The notes below the pieces were generated by a model, which had not been told where the DNA came from, did no database searches, and worked only from the letters and a program-made list of their open reading frames with translations. A program made the translations under genes and the position numbers. From the NCBI RefSeq assembly GCF_000429625.1, contig NZ_AUCF01000021.1, forward strand, positions 52,210 to 116,209: a stretch of 64,000 bases of DNA, written 5' to 3'. This DNA comes from Azospirillum halopraeferens DSM 3675 (lineage in GTDB: Bacteria; Pseudomonadota; Alphaproteobacteria; Azospirillales; Azospirillaceae). This document shows positions 17,513-27,820 of the stretch, in pieces; position 1 is the stretch's first letter, and each line of letters opens with the position of its first letter.

Positions 17513-18645
17513 GGCGCGGCCTCCGTGGGGGCGTTTGCGGGTGCGGCGGCGTCCGCCATCTCCAGCACGGCGTCGGCAAGGCGTTCGGCGGCGTCGTCGC
17601 GGCCCCGGGCACGGGATGCCGCGGCCGCCGCCGCCAGGGTGTCGGGATCGTTCAGCAGCGACTCCAGCCGGGCGGCCAGCGCCTCGGCCGTCAGCTCGGG
17701 CTGCGGCACGTGCCAGCCGGCACCGTCCTGCGCGATCCGGGCGGCATTGGCGGTCTGGTGGTCGTCGGTGGCGAAGGGGTAGGGAACCAGCAGGGCCGGG
17801 CGCCCGATGCAGGTCAGCTCGGCCACCGTGGAGGCGCCGGCGCGGGTCAGCGCCAGATGGCAGGCGGCCAGCCGGTCCGGCACGTCGCGGAAGAAGCTGT
17901 CCAGCTCCACCGCGGCCAGGCCGAGGCCGGCGACGGCGGCGCGCACCGCGTCCAGGTCCTCCGGCCGGCACTGCTGGGCCAGGTGGACGCGGGCGCGCAG
18001 GGATTCGGGCAGGCGGGCCAGGGCGGCGGGCACCACCTCGCTGAAGACCCGTGCCCCCTGGCTGCCGCCCAGCACGACCAGGCGCAGCGGCCCGCCGGCG
18101 GCCGGCGGTTCATAGGGCGTCGCCCGTCGGGCGGCGACGGCGGGCCGCACGGGGTTGCCGGTCAGCACGATCTTCGCCCGGTCGCGCTCGCGCAGGCCCG
18201 ACACCTCGGGATAGGCGACGGCCAGGCGGCGGGCGCCGGCCGCCAGCATGCGGTTGGCGCGGCCCAGCACGGCGTTCTGTTCGTGCAGCATCACCGGCAC
18301 GCGGGCGTTGGCGGCGGCGTAGACCGTGGGGACCGAGGCGTAGCCGCCGAAGCCGACGACCGCCGCCGGCTCCAGGTGGCGCATCAGGGCGCTGGCCCGC
18401 AGCAGGCCCAGGCCCATCTTCCAGCCCGCCGCCAGCTTGCCCACCAGACCGCTTCCGGGGGACGCGGCATTGACGCGGTGCACTGCCACCTCCGGCAGGG
18501 CATCGCCGAAGGCGTGGCCGCGCTTGTCGGTCACCAGCTCCACCGTGCGGCCGCGGGCCAGCAGGGCGCGGGCCAGCGCCTCCGCCGGGAACATGTGCCC
18601 GCCGGTGCCGCCGGCCGCCAGAAGGATGGGTTTGGAAGGGCTCAT
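17509..18645 (-). CDS. murG: Undecaprenyl-PP-MurNAc-pentapeptide GlcNAc transferase
   Basis: Peripheral membrane GT-B enzyme that converts lipid I to lipid II. The N-terminal loop AAGGTGGHMFPAEALA is the MurG G-loop 1. GFGGYASVPTVYAA near residue 96 is G-loop 2. MLHEQNAVLGRANR near 115 and VLGGSQGARVFSEVVP near residue 192 are further family signatures. RAGASTVAELTCIGRPALLVPYPFATDDHQ near 265-294 binds UDP-GlcNAc. Length 378 is normal. It starts 4 bp after the ftsW stop and its own stop overlaps the 84-codon ORF. Confidence 0.97.
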   Translation of the reverse strand: MSPSKPILLAAGGTGGHMFPAEALARALLARGRTVELVTDKRGHAFGDALPEVAVHRVNAASPGSGLVGKLAAGWKMGLGLLRASALMRHLEPAAVVGFGGYASVPTVYAAANARVPVMLHEQNAVLGRANRMLAAGARRLAVAYPEVSGLRERDRAKIVLTGNPVRPAVAARRATPYEPPAAGGPLRLVVLGGSQGARVFSEVVPAALARLPESLRARVHLAQQCRPEDLDAVRAAVAGLGLAAVELDSFFRDVPDRLAACHLALTRAGASTVAELTCIGRPALLVPYPFATDDHQTANAARIAQDGAGWHVPQPELTAEALAARLESLLNDPDTLAAAAAASRARGRDDAAERLADAVLEMADAAAPANAPTEAAP

Positions 18646-18649
18646 CGGC

Positions 18650-19771
18650 TCATTCCCCCGGGCCGAAGCGCTTGCGGGTCAGCGCCAGCACCATGCCCAT
18701 GCCGAGCCCCAGCGCCAGCAGCGAGGAGCCGCCGTAGCTGATGAACGGCAGGGTCATGCCCTTGGTCGGCATCAGGTGCAGGGCGGAACCCATGTTGATC
18801 ATCGCCTGCAACCCGAACTGCACCAGCAGTCCGGCCGTCGCCAGCATGATGAAGTAGTTGTTCTCGTTGAACACCCGCGCGAAGCCGCGCAGCACCACGA
18901 AGGAGAACAGGCCGACGATGAACAGGCAGAAGATCAGCCCCATCTCTTCCCCCGCCACGGCGAAGATGAAGTCGGCGTGGCTGTCGGGCAGCGAGAACTT
19001 CACCGTGCCCTGGCCGGGGCCGGTCCCCATCAGGCCGCCGTTGGCGAACGCCTCCAGCGAGCGGGACACCTGGTAGGTGTCGCCCGACTGGGGGTCGAGG
19101 AAGCGGTCGATGCGGCTGGTGACGTGGGGGAAGGTGAAATAGGCGCCGACCAGCCCGACGATGCCCAGCACCGCCAGCGCCCCCACCAGCATGATGTTGA
19201 GGCCGGCCAGGAAGAACTGGGTGAACCACACCGCCGACACCACGAAGGCCATGCCCAGGTCCGGCTGCATCAGCAGCAGGCCGACGGTCAGCCCGTACAG
19301 CGCCATGGAGACCAGGGCGCCGGGAAAACCCGGCGCGGTGCGCGACAGGGAGAACAGCCAGCCGGCCACCACCGCGAAGGCGGGCTTGACGAACTCCGAC
19401 GGCTGCAGCGACAGGCCGGGGATGTGGATCCAGCGCCGCGCCCCCTTGATCTCGACACCGACCACCAGGGTCGCCGCCACCAGCGCCAGGGCCGCCAGGA
19501 ACATCAGCAGGGCCACCCGCCGCACGCCGCGCGGCGACAGCAGCGACACGCCGATCATCACCAGCACCGCCGGCAGCAGCATGATCAGGTGGCGTTCGAC
19601 GAAGTAGAAGGTGTCGTCGATGCCGATGCGCTCCGCGACCGGCGGGCTGGCGGCGGTGATCAGCACCGTCCCCAGGGCCATCAGGATGGCCAGGGCGGTG
19701 AGCTGCCAGCGGTCCACCGTCCACCACCAGCGGCCGAAGATGGACTGGTCGGTGCGATCGAACGTCATCAT
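18650..19771 (-). CDS. ftsW: Septal peptidoglycan glycosyltransferase FtsW
   Basis: SEDS-family polymerase working with FtsI at the septum. About ten transmembrane segments are visible. The conserved periplasmic loop appears as WIHIPGLSLQPSEFVKPAF near residues 113-131 (QPSE motif), and the C-terminal signature TKGMTLPFISYGGSSLLALG lies near residues 333-352. Length 373 matches the family. Its start overlaps the murD stop by 4 bp (ATGA). The QPSE signature is shared with RodA; cluster position supports FtsW. Confidence 0.96.
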   Translation of the reverse strand: MMTFDRTDQSIFGRWWWTVDRWQLTALAILMALGTVLITAASPPVAERIGIDDTFYFVERHLIMLLPAVLVMIGVSLLSPRGVRRVALLMFLAALALVAATLVVGVEIKGARRWIHIPGLSLQPSEFVKPAFAVVAGWLFSLSRTAPGFPGALVSMALYGLTVGLLLMQPDLGMAFVVSAVWFTQFFLAGLNIMLVGALAVLGIVGLVGAYFTFPHVTSRIDRFLDPQSGDTYQVSRSLEAFANGGLMGTGPGQGTVKFSLPDSHADFIFAVAGEEMGLIFCLFIVGLFSFVVLRGFARVFNENNYFIMLATAGLLVQFGLQAMINMGSALHLMPTKGMTLPFISYGGSSLLALGLGMGMVLALTRKRFGPGE

Positions 19772-21156
19772 GCCGCACCGTCCTTCAGATCATGCACCAG
19801 GTGGATGAACGCGTCGCCGCGCGCCTCGAAGTTGGCGAACTGATCCCACGACGCGCAGGCCGGCGACAGCAGGACGGTGGCGCCGGGGCGCCGCTCCTCC
19901 GCGGCCATCGCCGCGGCCCGGGGCACCGCGACGTCCAGCGTGCCGCAGCGGGTATAGGGCACGCCCCGGGCGTCCAGCCATGCGGCGAAACGCTCCTGCG
20001 CCTCGCCGATCAGGAAGGCGTGGCGCACTGTCCCCAGGTGGGGCTCCAGCCCGTCCAGCCCGGTGTCCTTGGCCTGGCCGCCGAGGATCCAATAGATGGC
20101 TTCGTAGGTCGCCAGGGCCTTTTCCGCGGCGTCGGCGTTGGTGGCCTTGCTGTCGTTGACGAACCGCACGCCGCCGATCTCGCGCACGAGCTGCTGGCGG
20201 TGGGCCAGGCCGGGGAAGCTCTTCATGGCCGCCACCACCGTGGCGGCGGGAATGCCGGCCGCGGTGCAGGCGGCGTAGGCGGCGGCCGCGTTCTGGTGGT
20301 TGTGGCGGCCGGGCAGGGCGCGGAACGCCGTGAGGTCGGCCACCCGCTCGTGACGGCCGGCCGTGTCGTCCCACAGCCAGCCGTCGAGCGCGTAGACGCC
20401 GCCGGGCTCCCGCCCCGTGGCGGACACCGGGCGGATGATCTGGTCGCCCGCCGCCTTCAGGTCCTCGAAGATGGCCCGGCACTGCGGGTCGTCGACGCCG
20501 ATGACGGCGGTGCGCGGCCGGGTCTGGCGGTGGAAGATGGAGCGCTTGGCGGCGACGTAGCCGTCCATGCCGCCGTGCCGGTCCAGGTGGTCCGGCGTGA
20601 TGTTCAGCAGCACCGCCACGTCCCAGGTGATGGAGAGCGTGAGTTCGAGCTGGTAGGACGACATCTCCAGCACGTAGGTGCCGGCCGACCCCATGGCGGG
20701 CAGGGTCAGCACCGGCGTGCCCAGGTTGCCGCCCACGGCGACGCGCCGTCCGGCCTCGGCGAAGATGTGGCCGATCAGCGCCGTCGTGGTCGACTTGCCG
20801 TTGGTGCCGGTGATGCCGACGTAGGCGGCATCGCGCTCGGAGCGGGCCAGCAGTTCGATGTCGCACACCAGTTCCAGCCCCGCCGCCCGCGCCCGCACGG
20901 CCACCGGATGGGGGCGCGGGTGGGTGTGCGCGATGCCCGGCGACCACACCATGGTGGTCAGCTCCGACAGGTCGGCGGTGGTGAGATCGACCAGCGGGAT
21001 GCCCTCGCCCCGGGCCTTGTCGCGCCCGGCGGCGTTGTCGTCCCAGGCCCACACCTCGGCCCCGCTCGCCATCAGCGCGCGCGCCGTCGCCAGGCCGGAC
21101 TTGCCGAGCCCCATGACCGCGACGGGAAGGCCGTTCATGTAGAACAGGTCGATCAT
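19768..21156 (-). CDS. murD: UDP-N-acetylmuramoyl-L-alanine--D-glutamate ligase
   Basis: Adds D-Glu to UDP-MurNAc-L-Ala. The N-terminal Rossmann domain has VAVMGLGKSGLATARALMASG. The ATP-binding loop is VGITGTNGKSTTTALIGH near residues 113-130, NITPDHLDRHGGMDGY near 184, the C-terminal domain FVNDSKATNADAAEKAL near 321, and LLSPACASWDQFANFEARGD near 432-451, a MurD hallmark. Length 462 is normal. It lies 7 bp after mraY and overlaps ftsW. Confidence 0.97.
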   Translation of the reverse strand: MIDLFYMNGLPVAVMGLGKSGLATARALMASGAEVWAWDDNAAGRDKARGEGIPLVDLTTADLSELTTMVWSPGIAHTHPRPHPVAVRARAAGLELVCDIELLARSERDAAYVGITGTNGKSTTTALIGHIFAEAGRRVAVGGNLGTPVLTLPAMGSAGTYVLEMSSYQLELTLSITWDVAVLLNITPDHLDRHGGMDGYVAAKRSIFHRQTRPRTAVIGVDDPQCRAIFEDLKAAGDQIIRPVSATGREPGGVYALDGWLWDDTAGRHERVADLTAFRALPGRHNHQNAAAAYAACTAAGIPAATVVAAMKSFPGLAHRQQLVREIGGVRFVNDSKATNADAAEKALATYEAIYWILGGQAKDTGLDGLEPHLGTVRHAFLIGEAQERFAAWLDARGVPYTRCGTLDVAVPRAAAMAAEERRPGATVLLSPACASWDQFANFEARGDAFIHLVHDLKDGAA

Positions 21157-21163
21157 GCCCGCC

Positions 21164-22249
21164 TCACCGCAGCTTCAGGGTGGAAAGGCCGATCAGCGCC
21201 AGGATGGAGGCGATGATCCAGAAGCGGATGACGACGGTGGGCTCGGCCCAGCCCTTCTTCTCGAAGTGATGGTGCAGCGGCGCCATGCGGAACACCCGCT
21301 TGCCCGTCAGCTTGAACGAGGCGACCTGGACGATCACCGACACCGTTTCCAGCACGAACAGGCCGCCGATGATGGCCAGCACGATCTCGTGCTTGGTCAC
21401 CACCGCGATGGTGCCCAGCGCCCCGCCCAGCGACAGCGACCCGGTGTCGCCCATGAACACCATGGCCGGCGGGGCGTTGAACCACAGGAAGCCCAGACCG
21501 GCGCCGATCAGGGCACCGCAGAACACCGTCAGCTCGCCGGCCCCCGGCACGTGGTGGATCTGCAGGTAGTTGGCGAAGATGGCGTTGCCGGTGAGGTAGG
21601 CGATCAGGCCGAAGCAGCCGGCGGCGATCATGGTGGGCACGATGGCCAGCCCGTCCAGCCCGTCGGTCAGGTTGACCGCGTTGGCGGCGCCGACGATGAC
21701 GAAGGCGCCCACGCCGAGGAAGAACCAGCCGAGGTTCAGCACGAAGTCCTTGACGAAGGGGATGGCGAGGCCGTTGGACAGGGCCGGCTCGGCCACCAGC
21801 ATGCAGGCCAGCGTCGCCGCCAGGGCGATGGCGACCTCCGCCCCCAGCCGCTTGCGGCCCGACAGGCCCTTGGTGTTGCGCTTGGTCAGCTTCAGGTAGT
21901 CGTCGCCGAAGCCGATCAGGCCGTAGGCGACGGTGACCATCAGCACGATCCAGGTGTAGGCGTTGGTCAGGTCCATCCACAGCAGCGTGCTGAGGCACAT
22001 GGCGATGAGGATCATCAGCCCGCCCATGGTGGGCGTGCCCTTCTTCTTCAGGTGCGTCTCCGGCCCGTCGGCGCGGATGGGCTGGCCCTCGCCCTGCTTG
22101 CTCTTCAGCCAGGCGATCAGGCGGGGGAAGAAGACGAAGCTGATGACCAGCGCCGTCAGCACCGCGCCACCCGTCCGGAACGTCAGGTACCGGAACAGGT
22201 TGAACGGGGTGAACACGTCGGCCAGGGGGAAGAGGAGGTTGTAGAGCAT
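21164..22249 (-). CDS. mraY: Phospho-N-acetylmuramoyl-pentapeptide transferase
   Basis: Integral membrane enzyme forming lipid I from UDP-MurNAc-pentapeptide and undecaprenyl phosphate. The start at 22249 gives the family N-terminus [11 protein letters not shown] and excludes a Pro/Arg-rich upstream reading. The catalytic acidic motif is [18 protein letters not shown] near residue 113. [11 protein letters not shown] near residue 190 and [12 protein letters not shown] near 264 follow, and the histidine motif [11 protein letters not shown] is near residue 322. About ten membrane segments; length 361. In relatives murF precedes it, but here only a 23-codon ORF lies between it and murE. Confidence 0.96.
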   Translation of the reverse strand: MLYNLLFPLADVFTPFNLFRYLTFRTGGAVLTALVISFVFFPRLIAWLKSKQGEGQPIRADGPETHLKKKGTPTMGGLMILIAMCLSTLLWMDLTNAYTWIVLMVTVAYGLIGFGDDYLKLTKRNTKGLSGRKRLGAEVAIALAATLACMLVAEPALSNGLAIPFVKDFVLNLGWFFLGVGAFVIVGAANAVNLTDGLDGLAIVPTMIAAGCFGLIAYLTGNAIFANYLQIHHVPGAGELTVFCGALIGAGLGFLWFNAPPAMVFMGDTGSLSLGGALGTIAVVTKHEIVLAIIGGLFVLETVSVIVQVASFKLTGKRVFRMAPLHHHFEKKGWAEPTVVIRFWIIASILALIGLSTLKLR

Positions 22250-22260
22250 GGCCCCGCCCC

Positions 22261-22332
22261 TCACGCCTGCCGCGGGCGGCGGCGGGCCGCGCCGGGGGAA
22301 CGGGTACGCAAGGTCGGCTCGGACACGGTCAT
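22261..22332 (-). CDS. 23-codon ORF where murF is normally found
   Basis: Short ORF beginning [10 protein letters not shown] and ending in an Arg-rich tail. Its ATG overlaps the murE stop (ATGA at 22329-22332) and its stop lies 11 bp before the mraY start. MurF, about 460 residues, normally sits exactly here. The ORF is the size expected of a severe internal deletion or of a simple coupling leader; the sequence alone does not decide. Confidence 0.35.
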   Translation of the reverse strand: MTVSEPTLRTRSPGAARRRPRQA

Positions 22333-23786
22333 GCTCCACACTCCGCTGCGGCGGCCCGCGCTTCGGCGGCGTCGTCGAACGGCCGCACCTCGGTGCCGAT
22401 GGTCTGTCCCTGTTCGTGTCCCTTGCCGGCGATCACCAGCACGTCGCCGGGTTGCAGCCCGGCGACCGCGGTGCGGATGGCCGTGCGGCGGTCGCCGATC
22501 TCCTCGGCGGCGGGGCAGCCGGCCATCACCTCCCGGCGGATGGCGGCCGGCACCTCGGTGCGCGGGTTGTCGTCGGTGACGATGGCGCGGTCGGCCAGGC
22601 GGCCGGCCAGTTCGCCCATGACAGGGCGCTTGCCGCGGTCGCGGTCGCCGCCGCAGCCGAACACGACGACCAGGCGGCCCGCCGCGTGCGGCCGCAGCGC
22701 GGTCAGCACCGTCTCCAGCGCGTCGGGCGTGTGGGCGTAATCGACGAACACCGGTGCTCCGTTGGGATGGGTGGCGACGTGTTGCAGACGGCCCGGCACG
22801 CCTTCCAGCGACACCAGCGCCCGCACCGCCGACGGCGCGTCACCCCCCGTGCCGATCACGAGGCCGAGCGCGCACATCGCGTTCCACGCCTGGAAGCGGC
22901 CGACGAGCGGAAGGTCGACGACCGCCTCCTCCCCCAGCACGGTGAGGGAGAGGCGCTGTCCGTGCGGCAGGGGTTCCACCGACCGGACCGTCAGCTCGCG
23001 GCCGGCGAACCCATAGCCCAGAACGCGGTGGTCGCGCCTGGTACAAATCGCGGAAAGGCCATCGAATTCCGGAATGTCAGCGTTCAGCACGGCACAGCCG
23101 CCGGGTGCCAGCACGCGGTCGAACAGCGCCGCCTTGGCGGCGAAATACGCCTCCATGGTGCCGTGGTAGTCGAGATGGTCGCGCGTCAGGTTGGTGAAGC
23201 CGGCGGCGGCAAGACGCACCCCGTCCAGCCGGTACTGGTCCAGGCCGTGGCTCGACGCCTCCATGGCCAGCCGGTCGATGCCGGCGTCGGCCAGGTCCGC
23301 CAGCACCGCGTGCAGGGTGACCGGGTCGGGGGTGGTCATGGCGCCGTAGCGCTCCATCCCCGGCGCCGCCACGCCCAGGGTGCCCAGGCTGGCCGCCCGG
23401 TGGCCCAGCGCCGACCAGATCCGGCGGGCGAAGGTGACGGTGGAGGTCTTGCCGTTGGTCCCCGTGACGGCGGCCACCGCATCGGGCTGCCGGCCGTGGA
23501 AGGCGGCGGCGGCGCGGGCGAAGGCGAGCCGCGGCTCACGGTCGGTCACCAGCACCGCCGCCCCGGAGCCTTCGGGCAGCACGGTCCCCTCGGGCGCCAG
23601 CACCGCCGCGGCGCCGCGGGCCAGCGCGTCGGCGATGAAGGCGCGACCGTCCGCCCGGCTGCCGGGCAGCGCGGCGAACAGGCAGCCGGGAACGACCGCG
23701 CGGCTGTCGGCGGTCAGGCCCGTCACCTCGATGTCGCGGCCCGCCGCCTCAGTTCGGGCGGCCGGCAGAAGCTGGGACAGACGCAA
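22329..23786 (-). CDS. murE: UDP-MurNAc-L-Ala-D-Glu--meso-diaminopimelate ligase
   Basis: Adds meso-diaminopimelate to the stem peptide. [20 protein letters not shown] marks the UDP-binding domain. [19 protein letters not shown] near residue 107 is the ATP loop. [21 protein letters not shown] near 187 carries the lysine that is carbamylated in the family. [10 protein letters not shown] near residue 397 contains the DNPR motif specific for diaminopimelate. GKGHEQGQ near 452 is also conserved. The family N-terminus is reached only by a TTG start at 23786, which has AAGGA at good distance and lies inside the ftsI 3' end (38-bp overlap). Length would be 485. Confidence 0.95.
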   Translation of the reverse strand: MRLSQLLPAARTEAAGRDIEVTGLTADSRAVVPGCLFAALPGSRADGRAFIADALARGAAAVLAPEGTVLPEGSGAAVLVTDREPRLAFARAAAAFHGRQPDAVAAVTGTNGKTSTVTFARRIWSALGHRAASLGTLGVAAPGMERYGAMTTPDPVTLHAVLADLADAGIDRLAMEASSHGLDQYRLDGVRLAAAGFTNLTRDHLDYHGTMEAYFAAKAALFDRVLAPGGCAVLNADIPEFDGLSAICTRRDHRVLGYGFAGRELTVRSVEPLPHGQRLSLTVLGEEAVVDLPLVGRFQAWNAMCALGLVIGTGGDAPSAVRALVSLEGVPGRLQHVATHPNGAPVFVDYAHTPDALETVLTALRPHAAGRLVVVFGCGGDRDRGKRPVMGELAGRLADRAIVTDDNPRTEVPAAIRREVMAGCPAAEEIGDRRTAIRTAVAGLQPGDVLVIAGKGHEQGQTIGTEVRPFDDAAEARAAAAECGA

Positions 23787-25545
23787 CGTTGTTGTCCTTG
23801 GGCAGGGGAAGGGTGGTGGTGCCGTTGGGGTTGATGTGGACAGCCTGGACGACGCGCGGCGACGTCTCGTCGACGGGCCGGACGCCGAGCAGGGGACCGA
23901 TCTGGCGGATGATGCGGCCGGCCGCCGGGGCGGCGACCCAGCCGCCGGTGGCATAGCCGTAGGTGCGCGCCGTCGCCTTCGGCTCGTCCACCATGACGAA
24001 CACGATGTACTGCGGGTCGTACATCGGGAACGCGCCGAGGAACGAGGAGAGGCGGGCGTTGGTCGAGTAGGAGCGGCCCTTCTGCTTGTCCGCGGTGCCG
24101 GTCTTGCCGCCGACGATGTAACCGGTGACATCGGCCGACTTCGCCGTGCCCTCGGTCACCACGAGGCGGAGCAGGCGGCGCATGACCGCGGAGGTCTTCT
24201 CGGAGATCACCCGCTCGCCGGGGATCTCCGCGCCCTCCGGGCGCTTGATGATGGTCGGCTTGTGCAGGACGCCGCCGTTGATCATCGAGGCCGCCGCCGC
24301 CACCGTGTGCATCGGGCTGACCGACATGCCGTGCCCGAAGCTGATGGTCATGGCGTTGACTTCGCGCCACGGGTTGGGGATCAGGGGCCAGCCCATTTCC
24401 GGCAGCTCCAGGGGAACCGGGCGGAAGAACCCGACCTTCTGCATGAACGCCTGCTGCGCGGGAATCCCCGCCGTCAGGGCCATGCGCACCGATCCGATGT
24501 TGGAGGAATGCTGGAAAATCTCCGGCACGGTCATCCAGCGGTGCTTGCCGTGGAAGTCGGAAATGGTGAAGCGCCCGACCTGGATGCCGCGGGTGGCGTC
24601 GAAGCTGTCGGTGAGGCGTACCTTGCCGCTGTCCAGCGCCATCGCCGAATTGAAGATCTTGAAGGTGGAGCCCATCTCGTAGACCCCCAGCGTGTTCCGG
24701 TTGAACAGCGTGTCGGGGTCCAGCCCGTCCGGCTTGTGCGGGTCGAAGTCGGGCAGCGACACCATCGCCAGGACCTCGCCGTTGCGCACGTCGAAGATCA
24801 TGCCGGCCGCGCCGATGGCGCGGAATTCCTCCACCGCCGCCGCCAGCTCCTTCTTCAGGATGTGCTGCAGGCGCAGGTCGAGGGAGAGCTGAAGGGGCTG
24901 CGACTGGTTGCGCAGGTGCTTGTCGAAGCTGCGTTCGACGCCGGCCAGCCCGGTGTTGTCGACGCCGGTGAAGCCGACCACGTGCGAGGCGAGGTTGCCG
25001 GCCGGGTAGAAGCGGCGCTCCTCACGCTCGAAATAGATGCCGGGAATGCCCTGGCGGTGCACCAGGTACTGCTGGCGGGGTGCCATGTTGCGGCGGATCC
25101 AGACGAACCGCTTGTCGCTGGACAGCTTCTGCACCAGGTCGGCGTAGTCGAGTTCGGGCAGCACCGCGATCAGCTTGCGCGCCGCTTCGCGCGGGTCGAT
25201 GACCAGCTTGGGATCGGCGTACAGCGAGGCGGTGGCGAGCGACGTCGCCAGCAGGTTGCCGTTGCGGTCGACGATGTCGGCGCGGCCGACCGGCAGGGAG
25301 CCGGCCTCCGCCGCCTTCGTCTGACGGGGTTCCGCCCCCTCGCGCAGCAGCGTGGCGTCGACGAGTCGCACACCGATGGTGGTGAAGGCCAGCGCGATCA
25401 CCGCGGCGGTCACCATCAGGCGGTTGCGTGCCTGCTCCAGCGCCACGGACAGGGCGCTGCGCGGCCGGCTGGCCGGCGGCGCCCGGAAGGTGTGGGCAAG
25501 CGATTCGTAGACGTCCCGGCGGCCGTCGAGGGGGGTGTCGGTCAT
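23749..25545 (-). CDS. ftsI: Septal transpeptidase FtsI (PBP3)
   Basis: Class B penicillin-binding protein of 598 residues. A short cytoplasmic tail is followed by one transmembrane segment at about residues 43-60. The pedestal domain has GRADIVDRNGNLLATSL near 88-104. The transpeptidase motifs are all intact: SxxK as GSTFK (S293), SSN at 347-349 and KTG at 481-483. It cross-links septal peptidoglycan together with FtsW. The start overlaps the ftsL stop (ATGA), and its 3' end overlaps murE. C-terminus is slightly extended and polar. Confidence 0.97.
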   Translation of the reverse strand: MTDTPLDGRRDVYESLAHTFRAPPASRPRSALSVALEQARNRLMVTAAVIALAFTTIGVRLVDATLLREGAEPRQTKAAEAGSLPVGRADIVDRNGNLLATSLATASLYADPKLVIDPREAARKLIAVLPELDYADLVQKLSSDKRFVWIRRNMAPRQQYLVHRQGIPGIYFEREERRFYPAGNLASHVVGFTGVDNTGLAGVERSFDKHLRNQSQPLQLSLDLRLQHILKKELAAAVEEFRAIGAAGMIFDVRNGEVLAMVSLPDFDPHKPDGLDPDTLFNRNTLGVYEMGSTFKIFNSAMALDSGKVRLTDSFDATRGIQVGRFTISDFHGKHRWMTVPEIFQHSSNIGSVRMALTAGIPAQQAFMQKVGFFRPVPLELPEMGWPLIPNPWREVNAMTISFGHGMSVSPMHTVAAAASMINGGVLHKPTIIKRPEGAEIPGERVISEKTSAVMRRLLRLVVTEGTAKSADVTGYIVGGKTGTADKQKGRSYSTNARLSSFLGAFPMYDPQYIVFVMVDEPKATARTYGYATGGWVAAPAAGRIIRQIGPLLGVRPVDETSPRVVQAVHINPNGTTTLPLPKDNNVASVPASAGRPN

Positions 25546-26264
25546 TGGCCGTTGACTCCCAGGCGGGCGATCATCACGCCGATGGAATCGTTGGGTGCCG
25601 GGGCGACCGGCCGCACCCCGGCCGGCGGCGTCAGCGTCTTCGGCGCCGCGGCGGGGACCACCGCCGGCGCGGGCGCCGGCCTGACCGGGGCGGCGGCGGG
25701 CGCCGGCTTGGTGACGGGGCGCGGGGCGGGGGCGGCGGTCTTCACGACCGCCGGTTCGACCCGGGCGGGGGCATCGGCGTTGCGGGCCGGTTCGGTCCGC
25801 ACCGTCGCCGGAGCGGCGTTGGCGAGCACCGGGGCGGACGCCCGCGCCGCGGCCGGCACGACGGCGGCGGTTGCCGCAGCGGGCTGACCGGCGGCGGGGG
25901 CCATCGCCTGGACGGTCGCCCGGTAGCCCGGCGGCACCTGGCCGGTCGCCGCGGCAGGGAGGACGGTGGCCGGAGCGGCCTGCGGCGCGCGGGCCGGCAG
26001 GGCGTCCAGCGACGCGACGAACTGGCGCGCGTCGGTGGGGCCCAGGTTCAGATGGGTGCGCGCCAGCGTCTCCAGCCGCACCGGATCATTGAGGAAGCTC
26101 CATTCCGCCTTCAGAACCTGGATCGCCTCCTGCTCCTGGACGATCCGTCGGTTCAGGGCGGCCAGCCGTTCCTCCAGCGCCTGCGCCTCGTAGCTGGTCT
26201 GGAACAGGACACCGCCCGCGACGGCGGCAAGGCCGAGCCAGAACAGCGCGGTCTTGTACTTCAT
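25542..26264 (-). CDS. ftsL: Cell division protein FtsL with long Ala/Pro tail
   Basis: Small bitopic divisome protein. Residues 1-20 are the membrane anchor ([18 protein letters not shown]), followed by a coiled-coil ([33 protein letters not shown]) and the FtsL consensus [20 protein letters not shown] near residues 58-77. The remaining 150 residues form an Ala/Pro/Val-rich periplasmic tail absent from most FtsL proteins, which are about 100-130 residues. The start overlaps the rsmH stop and the stop overlaps ftsI, giving tight coupling. Confidence 0.92.
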   Translation of the reverse strand: MKYKTALFWLGLAAVAGGVLFQTSYEAQALEERLAALNRRIVQEQEAIQVLKAEWSFLNDPVRLETLARTHLNLGPTDARQFVASLDALPARAPQAAPATVLPAAATGQVPPGYRATVQAMAPAAGQPAAATAAVVPAAARASAPVLANAAPATVRTEPARNADAPARVEPAVVKTAAPAPRPVTKPAPAAAPVRPAPAPAVVPAAAPKTLTPPAGVRPVAPAPNDSIGVMIARLGVNGQ

Positions 26265-27238
26265 GCGGCCTCCTTGCCGGGCGCCGGAAAGGCCGGCGCC
26301 GGTGTGCGTTCGGCCGCGCGCAGCCGGGAGGACCGCGCGCGGGGATTGGTCGACAGTTCCGCAGGGCCGGGCGTGACCGGCTTGCGATGGAGCAGGCGGA
26401 ACGAGGGTTCGTAGGGCACGGCCACGGCGGCCGGTGCGTGGCGTGACGGGGACGGCGGCGGCGACGACCGTTCCTTGAGGAACGCCTTGACCTCGCGGTC
26501 CTCCAGGGAATGGAACGACACCACGGCCAGCCGGCCGCCGGGTTTCAGCATCCGCTCCGCGGCGGCGAGACCGCGGCGGACCTCGCCCAGCTCGTCGTTC
26601 ACGTGGATGCGCAGGCCCTGGAAGGTGCGGGTGGCCGGGTCGATGCCGTCGCGCCCCTTCGGCACCACCGACCGGACCACCTCGGCCAGCCGGCCGGTGC
26701 GGTCGATGGGGGCTTCGGCGCGGGCGGCGACGATGGCGCGGGCGACCCGGCGGGCCATCCGCTCCTCGCCATAGTGATAGATGATGTCGGCCAGGTCCTG
26801 TTCCGAGGCGGTGTTGACCACGTCGGCGGCGGTCGGCCCATGGCGTCCCATGCGCATGTCCAGCGGACCGTCGGATCGGAAGGAGAAGCCGCGCTCCGGC
26901 TCGTCGAGCTGGGGCGAGGAAACGCCGAGGTCGAGGGCGACGCCATCCACCGATTCGACACCTTCGCCGGCCAGCAGCCGGTCCATGGCGCCGAAGCAGC
27001 CTTCCACCACCCGCAGGCGCCCGCCGGTCTCCGGCTCCAGCGCGCGGGCGCGGTCGATGGCGGCGGGGTCGCGGTCGATGCCCCAGACGCGGCAATCGGC
27101 TGCGGCGAGGATGGCGCGGCTGTAGCCGCCGGCGCCGAAGGTGCCGTCCACATAGACGCCACCGTCGCGCGGGGCCAGGGCTGCCAGCACCTCCGCCAGC
27201 AGGACGGGCGTGTGGGGTGAGGAGGGGGCCGCGGTCAT
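26261..27238 (-). CDS. rsmH: 16S rRNA (cytosine-1402-N4)-methyltransferase
   Basis: MraW/RsmH of 325 residues methylates C1402 in the ribosomal P site. Landmarks: [13 protein letters not shown] near the start, motif [17 protein letters not shown] near residues 29-44, [12 protein letters not shown] for the acidic ribose-binding loop, [19 protein letters not shown] near residue 104, [35 protein letters not shown] near 215-249. Start 27238 overlaps the mraZ stop by 4 bp. The C-terminal part is Pro/Arg-rich as usual. Confidence 0.97.
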   Translation of the reverse strand: MTAAPSSPHTPVLLAEVLAALAPRDGGVYVDGTFGAGGYSRAILAAADCRVWGIDRDPAAIDRARALEPETGGRLRVVEGCFGAMDRLLAGEGVESVDGVALDLGVSSPQLDEPERGFSFRSDGPLDMRMGRHGPTAADVVNTASEQDLADIIYHYGEERMARRVARAIVAARAEAPIDRTGRLAEVVRSVVPKGRDGIDPATRTFQGLRIHVNDELGEVRRGLAAAERMLKPGGRLAVVSFHSLEDREVKAFLKERSSPPPSPSRHAPAAVAVPYEPSFRLLHRKPVTPGPAELSTNPRARSSRLRAAERTPAPAFPAPGKEAA

Positions 27239-27729
27239 GCGCCCTCCTTGCGGGCGGCGGAGCCGCGCTGCGCCTTGGCGACGATCTGGCTGAGCGAGAT
27301 GTCCTTGCGCACGACCTGATCGCGCAGGGCGTCCTCGTGGGCCTTGAGCGCCGTCGGCTCCCACATCTGGAACGTCTTGCGGCGGCCGATGAAGGCCGCC
27401 TCTTCGGTGATGCCGGCGAATTCGGCAAGGTCCTTCGGCAGGACGATGCGGCCCTCGTTGTCCACCTGCAGGGGAATCAGCTTGCCGAAGATGAAGGTCT
27501 CGATCATCTCGCGCTCATCAGGATCCAGGTCGGGCGATTCGAGGCTGTCGCTGAGCACGTCCAGATAATCCTGGTCCGCCCCTTCCAGGGCCCGGTGGTT
27601 CAGGGACGGCCAGAGGTAGATCATGCCGGGCGCCGACGACTTGGCAAGCGACGCCCTGAACTGCGCCGGAACCGAGCAGCGGCCTTTCCTGTCAACCTTG
27701 TTGACGTATGTGGACAGGAACACGGCCAT
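27235..27729 (-). CDS. mraZ: Transcriptional regulator MraZ
   Basis: First gene of the dcw cluster, 164 residues with two AbrB-like swapped-hairpin repeats. N-terminal [23 protein letters not shown] contains the first DxKGRxxxP motif, and [17 protein letters not shown] near residue 94 the second. MraZ binds TGGGA-type repeats upstream of its own gene and represses the cluster; such repeats are seen at 27821-27865. The C-terminal tail is long and charged. It overlaps rsmH by 4 bp. Confidence 0.96.
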   Translation of the reverse strand: MAVFLSTYVNKVDRKGRCSVPAQFRASLAKSSAPGMIYLWPSLNHRALEGADQDYLDVLSDSLESPDLDPDEREMIETFIFGKLIPLQVDNEGRIVLPKDLAEFAGITEEAAFIGRRKTFQMWEPTALKAHEDALRDQVVRKDISLSQIVAKAQRGSAARKEGA

Positions 27730-27820
27730 TCGGCTCTTACGACCCCCTGACTATCTCTTGCGTCTGCCCCGGGCTGCCGCCCGCTCCCCACCGAAAACCA
27801 CCCAGGAATGCCCCGATCAA

